From contig NZ_JANPVN010000001.1 of NCBI RefSeq assembly GCF_026157085.1, positions 2,391,001 through 2,455,000 on the forward strand: a stretch of 64,000 nucleotides of DNA, in the 5' to 3' direction. The DNA is from Sphingomicrobium arenosum (GTDB taxonomy: Bacteria; Pseudomonadota; Alphaproteobacteria; Sphingomonadales; Sphingomonadaceae). Of this stretch, positions 58,163 to 64,000 are shown piece after piece (positions within the stretch are counted from its first letter, which is position 1; every line of letters starts with the position of its first letter). The notes under the pieces were generated by a model that was given only the letters and a program-made list of their open reading frames with translations, was not told the origin of the DNA and did no database searches. Made by a program: the position numbers and the translations under genes.

Positions 58163-58533
58163 GCCCGCTCGTCATCCAGCGGCTGATCGCCAGCGTCTTC
58201 TTCGTGCTCGGCGGCTGGCTCTTGCTGGCGCCCGCCTCGGTGATCGAGCTGGCGGTGCGCGAGGGATGGCGGACGGACGACCCGCTGGCGGTGTTCGCGA
58301 TGGGCTGTTTCGGGGCGCAGGCCTGTATCTCGGGGCTGTTCGCCTGGTTCGCGCGCTTCACCAGGACGACGTTCCTCGCCTATGGGATCGCGCTCATCCC
58401 CTTCTTCGCTTTCAACTATTATTTCTATGCGGTCGTGCCGCTCTTGAACGAGGTCGGGCTGCTCGACCTTGTCGGCAATGTGGTGATGCTCACTTTGTGC
58501 TGGATGGGCTGGAAGCGCGCGCCGGCGCGCTAG
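58159..58533 (+). CDS. Four-helix membrane protein, unknown function
   Basis: The 124-residue protein has about four hydrophobic helices (residues 8-28, 43-64, 69-88 and 97-116). Its ATG overlaps the pccA stop (ATGA), so it is translated with pccA. No family signature is recognised. It ends before a bidirectional terminator at 58547. Confidence 0.75.
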   Translation: MSPLVIQRLIASVFFVLGGWLLLAPASVIELAVREGWRTDDPLAVFAMGCFGAQACISGLFAWFARFTRTTFLAYGIALIPFFAFNYYFYAVVPLLNEVGLLDLVGNVVMLTLCWMGWKRAPAR

Positions 58534-58546
58534 GCGCGGCGACATG

Positions 58547-58586
58547 AAAAAGGGGAGCGCGGCGCAGGGCCGGGCTCCCCCTTTTT
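58547..58586. terminator. Bidirectional terminator between convergent genes
   Basis: AAAAAGGGGAGC (58547-58558) pairs with GCTCCCC-C-TTTTT (58574-58586) with one bulge, A-tract on one side and T-tract on the other. It separates the pccA transcript from the convergent S9 peptidase. Confidence 0.85.
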
Positions 58587-58605
58587 CTTGGCTGAAACTG
58601 ATTGC

Positions 58606-60543
58606 TCAGTCGGTGCCGATATGCTCGTCGAGGAAGCGGACGTAGGCGTCGCTCGCTTCGATCTGGTTCGACTTGACGCGGAAGCCGTGCCCCTCGTCCT
58701 CAAACAGGAGATATTCGACGGGCACGTCATTGGCGCGCACGGCGGCGACCAGTTCATCGCTCTCGGCCTGGAGGACGCGCGGGTCGTTGGCGCCCTGCAC
58801 CACCAAGAGCGGCTTGACGATGTTGGACGCGTGGAACAGCGGCGAAATGGCGCGCAGGCGGTCGCTATCGGTCGCCGGATCGCCCAGCTCGTCATAGAGG
58901 CTGGCGCGCTGCGGACCCCACCAGGCGGGAATCGATTCGAGTGTGCGTAGCCAGTTGGTGACGCCGTAGATGTTGATGCCCGCGTCGAACACCTCGGGGC
59001 GGAACGCGAGCGCGGCGGCGGTCATGTAGCCGCCATAGCTGCCGCCCATGATGGCGATGCGATCATCGGCCACCCAGTCCAATGACTTGAGCCACGCGGC
59101 CGCGGCGACGACATCGTCGAGATCGGCCTCGCCATGCTTCTTGTCGTCGAGGTGGAAGAAGGTCTTGCCATAGCCCGAGGAGCCGCGGTTGTTGATGCCG
59201 TAGACGGCATAGCCCGCATTGACGAGATGCTGGATCTGCGCGCTGTAGCCATAGCCGGTCTGGCCGCCGGGGCCGCCATGGACGAGGACGACGGCGGGCG
59301 CGGGATTGGCGGCGCTGGCGCCCTTGGGGCGGTAAAGCATGCCGGGGATCTCGAGCCCGTCATAGCTTTCGAACCGCACCATCTTGCCCGCGACGAGATG
59401 CGCTTCGTCGATCGCGGGGTTGAGCGCGCTGGTGAGCCGGGTCGCGGTGCCCGCATTGCGGTCGACCAGATAGAGATCGGTCGGCGAGGTTTCCGAGCGT
59501 AGCGAGACGATGACGCGGCCGCGTTCGTCATCGAAGCGGGCGCTGCCGAAATCGCCTTCGGGCAGGCCGGGAAAGTCGATGACCTCGCCCGTTTGCGCAT
59601 CGAGATATTCGATCTTGCCGAGGCCGTCTTCGTTGATGCTGCGATACATATATTGGCCATCGGCGGTGAAGCCGTAGCCGGTGACGTCCCAATCGGCCTC
59701 GTAGACCGGACGATGCGTGCCGCTGGCGAGATCATAGGCCCAGGCCTGGCGGAATTCGCCATGGGCGTCGGTGCCATAGAAGAGGGTCGTGCTGTCGGGA
59801 TCGAAGCCGTAGCTGCTGTTCGAGGTGTTGCCGGGGAAATCGGTAATCAGCACCGGCGTGCGATCCTCGCTCTGAAGGTCGACGAGATAGAGGTCGGTAT
59901 CGGACGAGCTATTGTTCTTGGTGAGGACGATATAGCGGGCATCGTCGCTGAACGCGCCGAGGTTGTAGCCGCCGGGGTTCTGGAACAAGAGTTCGCGCGA
60001 ATAGTCGGCGATGTCGACGACGTAGAGGTCGTTGGCGGACGCGTCGCGTTCGTTGCTGGTGACGTAGAGGAATTTCTCGTCCTCGCTCCAGCCGGCCGCC
60101 GAACTGCGCGCTTCGGGGAGATCGACGAGCGTGGTGATGCTGCCATCTTCCTCGCGCACGCGCAGCTGGTAGATTTCATTGCCCTCCGTATCGCCCGTGA
60201 AGAGGATGCGGTCATCGTCGGGGAAGAAGCCGACCGGATAGACCGGGCTCTTCTCGGAGAAGGTTAGCTGCGTCATCTCGCGCCCATCGATCGACATGAG
60301 ATAGATATTGTGCACCCCGCTCTCGTCCGAGCGCATCAGGAAGCGGTTGCCGTCCGTGGTGAAGTTGCGGGCCCAGCTGCTGGCCGTGCCATAGCTCTTG
60401 CTCTCGAAGAACTGCTCGGCCGAATAGCGCGGCACTTCGGTGGCTTCGGCATGGTGGTCGGCGGCGGCGGCAGCGGCGCTGGCGGCGGCGATCGGTGCGA
60501 GCGCGGCGGCGCCGGCGAGCAGGATGATGTGGGTCTTGCGCAT
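58606..60543 (-). CDS. S9-family prolyl-oligopeptidase-type peptidase, exported
   Basis: The 645-residue protein has a signal peptide (ILLAGAAALAPIAAASA), a propeller with FSDDAR/DDERG-type blades, and a peptidase domain. Ser502 lies in GGSYGGYMT, the aspartate in GANDPRV and the histidine in DEGHGF. It is closer in layout to the peptidase at 15337 than to the one at 46408. It probably acts on peptides in the periplasm. It is divergent from putP across about 140 nt. Confidence 0.93.
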   Translation of the reverse strand: MRKTHIILLAGAAALAPIAAASAAAAAADHHAEATEVPRYSAEQFFESKSYGTASSWARNFTTDGNRFLMRSDESGVHNIYLMSIDGREMTQLTFSEKSPVYPVGFFPDDDRILFTGDTEGNEIYQLRVREEDGSITTLVDLPEARSSAAGWSEDEKFLYVTSNERDASANDLYVVDIADYSRELLFQNPGGYNLGAFSDDARYIVLTKNNSSSDTDLYLVDLQSEDRTPVLITDFPGNTSNSSYGFDPDSTTLFYGTDAHGEFRQAWAYDLASGTHRPVYEADWDVTGYGFTADGQYMYRSINEDGLGKIEYLDAQTGEVIDFPGLPEGDFGSARFDDERGRVIVSLRSETSPTDLYLVDRNAGTATRLTSALNPAIDEAHLVAGKMVRFESYDGLEIPGMLYRPKGASAANPAPAVVLVHGGPGGQTGYGYSAQIQHLVNAGYAVYGINNRGSSGYGKTFFHLDDKKHGEADLDDVVAAAAWLKSLDWVADDRIAIMGGSYGGYMTAAALAFRPEVFDAGINIYGVTNWLRTLESIPAWWGPQRASLYDELGDPATDSDRLRAISPLFHASNIVKPLLVVQGANDPRVLQAESDELVAAVRANDVPVEYLLFEDEGHGFRVKSNQIEASDAYVRFLDEHIGTD

Positions 60544-60683
60544 GGTCGGATGGTCCCCTGTCTGACGTGATGGTCGTGAGCAGGAGGCTAGGCAGCCCGT
60601 ATCGCCTATGCAAGACAGCCGCCATCCGCTCGTCGAAAAGACGGGACTTTACGCAGGTCGGACCGCTCCCTAGCCTCGCGCGC

Positions 60684-62144
60684 ATGCAGACAGGAACCTT
60701 GATTTCGCTCGCCGCCTATTTCGTCGGCATGATCCTCATTGGCCTGTGGGCCTGGAAGAAGAGTACAGATACGAGCGAGGGCTATCTCCTTGCCGGGCGC
60801 AACCTGCCGCCCGCGGTGGCGGCTTTGTCGGCGGGGGCCAGCGACATGTCGGGCTGGCTGCTCCTCGGCCTGCCCGGCGCGCTCTATGCCGCGGGGCTGG
60901 TCGAGGCGTGGATCGGCATCGGCCTGTTTCTCGGCGCGCTCGCCAACTGGATCATCGTCGCGCCGCGGCTGCGTGCGCAGACCGAAGCCTATGGCAATGC
61001 GCTGACCATTCCCGAATTCCTCGCCAATCGCTTTCCCGACAAGGCGGTGGCGTTGCGGGTGGCGAGCGCGCTGATCATCGTCACCTTCTTCGCGGTCTAT
61101 ACGGCCGCCGGGCTGGTCGGCGGCGGCAAGCTGTTCGAGACCAGTTTCGCCGGGCTGCTGCCGGGGCTGGGCATGAGCGATTATATGACCGGTATCTGGA
61201 TCACCGCGCTGGTGGTGCTCGCTTACACGATGGTCGGCGGTTTCCTCGCGGTCAGCCTGACCGACTTCGTGCAGGGCCTGATCATGGTCATCGCGCTGGT
61301 GGCGATGCCGCTGGTCGTGATGTTCGGTGCGGGCGGCGAAGGCGGCGGGAGCATCGCCGACGTGCCGGTGGCGGGCTTCCTCGATCCCTTCAACGGGCTG
61401 ACGGTCATCGGCTTCATCAGCCTGATGGCCTGGGGGCTGGGTTATTTCGGCCAGCCCCACATCATCGTGCGTTTCATGGCGATCGACACGGTCGAGAAGG
61501 TGAAGCCGGCGCGGGCGATCGGCATGACGTGGATGGGGGTCGCGCTGGTCGGCTCGATCGGCATCGGTATCGCGGGGCGCGCTTTTGCGGAACGCAACGG
61601 CATCCTCGTCGAGGATCCGGAAACGATCTTCATCATCCTCGCGAACCTGTTGTTCCACCCACTTATCACCGGCTTCCTGCTGGCGGCATTGCTGGCGGCG
61701 ATCATGTCGACGATTTCCTCACAGCTGCTGGTGGCGTCGTCCTCACTGACCGAGGATTTCTACAAGCTGTTCCTGCGCAAGGAGGCATCGGAGCGAGAGA
61801 GCGTGAACGTGGGTCGGATCTGCGTGGCGCTGGTGGCGCTGGTGGCGATCGTCATCGCGTCCGATCCCGACAGCCAGGTGCTCGGCCTCGTCGCCAATGC
61901 CTGGGCGGGCTTCGGCGCGGCGTTCGGGCCGCTCATCATCCTGTCGCTGACGTGGAAGAAGATGACGGGTGCGGGCGCGCTTGCGGGCCTCGTGACCGGC
62001 GCGGCAGTCGTGATGGCGTGGATCGCGCTCGACGTCGGCATCATCTACGAGATGGTGCCGGGGTTCATCGCGGCATGGGCGGCGATCTGGCTTGTCAGCA
62101 AGGCGACTTGGGCAGACAATGAGCGCGAGGCCGTCGCCGCCTAG
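60684..62144 (+). CDS. putP: Sodium/proline symporter PutP
   Basis: The 486-residue protein is a sodium:solute symporter with about 13 membrane helices. Typical PutP blocks are GYLLAGRNLPP, LSAGASDMSGWLLLGLPGA, WIIVAPRLR, YTMVGGFLAV, SLTDFVQG and FGQPHIIVRFM. It imports proline with sodium. The ATG at 60684 places the first helix immediately; longer in-frame starts lie in the promoter region. It is consistent with peptide and amino-acid feeding by the neighbouring peptidases. Confidence 0.95.
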   Translation: MQTGTLISLAAYFVGMILIGLWAWKKSTDTSEGYLLAGRNLPPAVAALSAGASDMSGWLLLGLPGALYAAGLVEAWIGIGLFLGALANWIIVAPRLRAQTEAYGNALTIPEFLANRFPDKAVALRVASALIIVTFFAVYTAAGLVGGGKLFETSFAGLLPGLGMSDYMTGIWITALVVLAYTMVGGFLAVSLTDFVQGLIMVIALVAMPLVVMFGAGGEGGGSIADVPVAGFLDPFNGLTVIGFISLMAWGLGYFGQPHIIVRFMAIDTVEKVKPARAIGMTWMGVALVGSIGIGIAGRAFAERNGILVEDPETIFIILANLLFHPLITGFLLAALLAAIMSTISSQLLVASSSLTEDFYKLFLRKEASERESVNVGRICVALVALVAIVIASDPDSQVLGLVANAWAGFGAAFGPLIILSLTWKKMTGAGALAGLVTGAAVVMAWIALDVGIIYEMVPGFIAAWAAIWLVSKATWADNEREAVAA

Positions 62145-62174
62145 CGATCGGCGAGGGCGAACAGAGGGAGAAGC

Positions 62175-62669
62175 ATGATGGGCTATGCAAGGATGACGAT
62201 TGCGGGCGCGGCGATGATGGCGGGCGCGGCGGCACTGCCGGCACCGGCGGCGGCGCAGGAAGCCTTTATCGGCGAGGTACGGACCGTCGGGTTCAACTGG
62301 TGCCCGCGCGGCTGGGCGCGGATGGACGGGCAATTGTTGCCGATCAACCAGAACCAGGCGCTCTTCTCGCTGCTCGGCACGACCTATGGCGGCGACGGGC
62401 GCACGACCTTCGCGCTGCCCGACATGCGCGGGCGGGTCGCGCTGCACCAGGGCAATGGCCCGGGGCTGCAGAACCGTCCGATCGGACAGACCGGCGGGCT
62501 CGAGGAGACGATCCGTCCCGGCGTGCCGGTGCGCGAGGGGCGCGAGCGACCCAATCGCCCTGCCCAGAGCGAGGAAGCGGCGAGCCCCGAGGCGATGAAC
62601 AACATGCCGCCCTATGTGGTGCTCAACTGGTGCATCGCGCTGCAGGGCATCTATCCGTCGCGTAGCTAG
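62175..62669 (+). CDS. Exported tail-collar-domain protein (microcystin-dependent-protein-like)
   Basis: The 164-residue protein has a signal peptide (MTIAGAAMMAGAAAL, ending APAAAQ). A phage tail-collar type domain follows, with FNWCPRGWARMDGQLLPI, FSLLGTTYGGDGRTTFALPD, MRGRVALHQG and an end ALQGIYPSRS. The same domain occurs in phage tail fibres and in bacterial MdpB-type proteins. No phage genes adjoin it. It follows putP by 30 nt and may be cotranscribed. Two cysteines in the mature part could form a disulphide. Confidence 0.85.
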   Translation: MMGYARMTIAGAAMMAGAAALPAPAAAQEAFIGEVRTVGFNWCPRGWARMDGQLLPINQNQALFSLLGTTYGGDGRTTFALPDMRGRVALHQGNGPGLQNRPIGQTGGLEETIRPGVPVREGRERPNRPAQSEEAASPEAMNNMPPYVVLNWCIALQGIYPSRS

Positions 62670-62711
62670 GCGACGGCGCGCCCCACCACCACCCCACCAG
62701 GAGAGACTTTC

Positions 62712-63818
62712 GTGAAAACCCGTGCCGCCGTGGCCTTTGCCGAAAAACAGCCGCTCGAAGTGGTCGAGCTCGATCTCGAGGGACCCAAGCAAGGCGAGGT
62801 CCTCGTCGAGATCATGGCGACGGGCATTTGCCACACCGACGCCTATACGTTGGACGGGTTTGACAGCGAGGGGCTGTTCCCCTGCGTGCTCGGGCATGAA
62901 GGCGCCGGGGTGGTGCGCGAGGTCGGGCCGGGGGTCACGCTGGTGAAGCCCGGCGACCATGTCATCCCGCTCTACATCCCCGAATGCGGCAAGTGCAAGA
63001 TGTGCACGAGCGGCAAGACCAACTTGTGCGAGGCGCTGCGTGCGACGCAGGGGCGCGGGGTCATGCCCGACGGGACCAGCAGGTTTTCGTACAAGGGCGA
63101 GACGATCTACCATTATATGGGCTGCTCGACCTTTTCGAATTTTACCGTGCTGCCCGAGATCGCGGTGGCGAAGATCGACGCATCAGCGCCCTTCGACAAG
63201 GCCTGCTATGTCGGCTGCGGGGTGACGACGGGGATCGGCGCGGTGCTCAACACCGCCAAGGTCGAGGAAGGATCGAGCGTCGTCGTCTTCGGGCTGGGCG
63301 GTATCGGATTGAACGTCATCCAGGGCGCGAAGATGGCGGGCGCGCGGCAGATTGTCGGCATCGACCTCAATGACGAGAAGGAAGAATGGGGCCGCCGCTT
63401 CGGCATGACCGACTTCCTCAACCCGACCAAGACGCAAGACCTCGGCAAGGCGATCTACAAGCTGACCGGCGGGGGCGCCGATTACAGCTTCGATGCGACG
63501 GGCAATGTCGATGTCATGCGGCAGGCATTGGAATGCTGCCACAAGGGCTGGGGGACGAGCGTCATCATCGGCGTGGCGCCTGCCGGCGCGGAGATTTCAA
63601 CGCGGCCCTTCCAGCTGGTGACGGGGCGGACGTGGAAGGGGACTGCGTTCGGCGGTGCCAAGGGGCGCAGCGACGTGCCCAAGATCGTCGACTGGTATCT
63701 GAACGGCAAGATCGAGATCGACCCGATGATCACGCATGTCCTGACCCTGGACGAGATCAACAAGGGGTTCGACCTCATGCATGAGGGCAAGTCGATCCGC
63801 AGCGTGGTGGTCTATTGA
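62712..63818 (+). CDS. frmA: S-(hydroxymethyl)glutathione dehydrogenase / class III alcohol dehydrogenase
   Basis: The 368-residue enzyme oxidises S-hydroxymethylglutathione in formaldehyde detoxification. It has the catalytic zinc site (TGICHTDAY, Cys40; then GHE at 61-63), the structural zinc cysteines ([16 protein letters not shown]) and the NAD fold ([10 protein letters not shown]). The start is GTG at 62712 behind AGGAGAG. The next gene starts within its stop (TGATG). No formyl-glutathione hydrolase is in view, but the window ends shortly after. Confidence 0.95.
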   Translation: MKTRAAVAFAEKQPLEVVELDLEGPKQGEVLVEIMATGICHTDAYTLDGFDSEGLFPCVLGHEGAGVVREVGPGVTLVKPGDHVIPLYIPECGKCKMCTSGKTNLCEALRATQGRGVMPDGTSRFSYKGETIYHYMGCSTFSNFTVLPEIAVAKIDASAPFDKACYVGCGVTTGIGAVLNTAKVEEGSSVVVFGLGGIGLNVIQGAKMAGARQIVGIDLNDEKEEWGRRFGMTDFLNPTKTQDLGKAIYKLTGGGADYSFDATGNVDVMRQALECCHKGWGTSVIIGVAPAGAEISTRPFQLVTGRTWKGTAFGGAKGRSDVPKIVDWYLNGKIEIDPMITHVLTLDEINKGFDLMHEGKSIRSVVVY

Positions 63819-64000
63819 TGCCGAAGGCGGTCGATCTGGCGCAGAAATATGCGACCTTCACCGAGACATGGGCGCCGCGCATCGTCGGGCGCTATGAAGG
63901 GCATGAAGTGCGCATCGCGCGCCTCGACGGCGAATTCGACTGGCACCGCCACGACCATGAAGAACTGTTCTTCGTGATCGAGGGCGAATTGGAAGTCGCC
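63818..64000 (+). CDS. Cupin-domain protein, 5' part (truncated by window end)
   Basis: The first 61 codons encode [20 protein letters not shown] and then WHRHDHEELFFVIEGELEV, the metal-binding motif of a cupin domain (His-x-His). It is probably a small cupin of unknown substrate. Its ATG overlaps the frmA stop by one nucleotide, so coexpression with frmA is likely. The 3' end lies outside the window. Confidence 0.85.
   Translation, partial: MPKAVDLAQKYATFTETWAPRIVGRYEGHEVRIARLDGEFDWHRHDHEELFFVIEGELEVA

Noticed and set aside
62175..62669. Prophage remnant suggested by the tail-collar domain
   Set aside because: The protein has a signal peptide and the neighbours are metabolic genes; no capsid, integrase or lysis genes are present.

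Overview
The window reads as a contiguous piece of chromosome from a GC-rich alphaproteobacterium, most likely a member of the Sphingomonadales (Sphingomonas/Sphingomicrobium-like). This is inferred from the gene content rather than from any marker rRNA, because no rRNA or tRNA gene is visible. The supporting genes are a class I lysyl-tRNA synthetase, the MipZ division-site ATPase, the DUF2312/GapR nucleoid protein, a PgmG-type phosphoglucomutase/phosphomannomutase, the ybgC-tolQRAB-pal order, and a plsX-fabH-ihfA-merR block. Genes are densely packed, with many 1-8 nt overlaps of the ATGA, GTGA and TGATG types, and several clear Rho-independent terminators.

Layout. 1-3.4 kb: the end of an RcnB-like protein, a PspA-like coiled-coil protein, two small proteins and lysK. 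3.4-7 kb: purine salvage (deaminase plus phosphoribosyltransferase), a serine hydrolase and a membrane-anchored LytTR regulator. 7-10.2 kb: an Fe-S DinG/XPD-type helicase and a SixA-like phosphatase. 10.2-13.3 kb: merR, ihfA, fabH, plsX and rpmF (rpmF is only 59 codons). 13.4-17.3 kb: a metallo-beta-lactamase-fold hydrolase and exported peptidases (M19, S9). 17.4-24.1 kb: a fused pabB-pabC, then the ligase-associated DNA-damage-response genes (pdeM, an exoribonuclease-like gene, an Lhr-type helicase, an SNM1-like exonuclease) without the usual ATP-dependent ligase. 24.1-28.7 kb: a Zn-alcohol dehydrogenase, pgmG, mipZ, panC and a Sel1-repeat protein. 28.8-33.1 kb: the complete Tol-Pal operon, preceded at its 3' side by a long near-palindromic element.

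33.2-34 kb holds a membrane protein/XRE regulator pair behind three copies of an operator-like inverted repeat. 34-39.8 kb has a DUF3089 hydrolase, ruvB, ruvA and ruvC (interrupted by a beta-propeller gene on the other strand), and a YebC-family regulator. At 40.2-41.4 kb the 3' end of gapR and its terminator are duplicated around an AT-richer insert carrying an orphan lipoprotein gene. 41.6-43 kb is pyk.

43-58.5 kb contains a full propionyl-CoA to succinyl-CoA route (pccB, methylmalonyl-CoA epimerase, methylmalonyl-CoA mutase, pccA). These genes are interleaved with lipoproteins, an S9 peptidase, serine hydrolases, an Lrp/AsnC regulator and small membrane proteins. 58.6-64 kb has another S9 peptidase, the proline symporter PutP, an exported tail-collar-domain protein, glutathione-dependent formaldehyde dehydrogenase and the start of a cupin gene. 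Taken together (inference), the three S9 peptidases, the dipeptidase, PutP and the propionate route fit an organism that lives on peptides and disposes of propionyl-CoA from branched-chain amino acids. No CRISPR array, integrase, transposase or prophage module was found.
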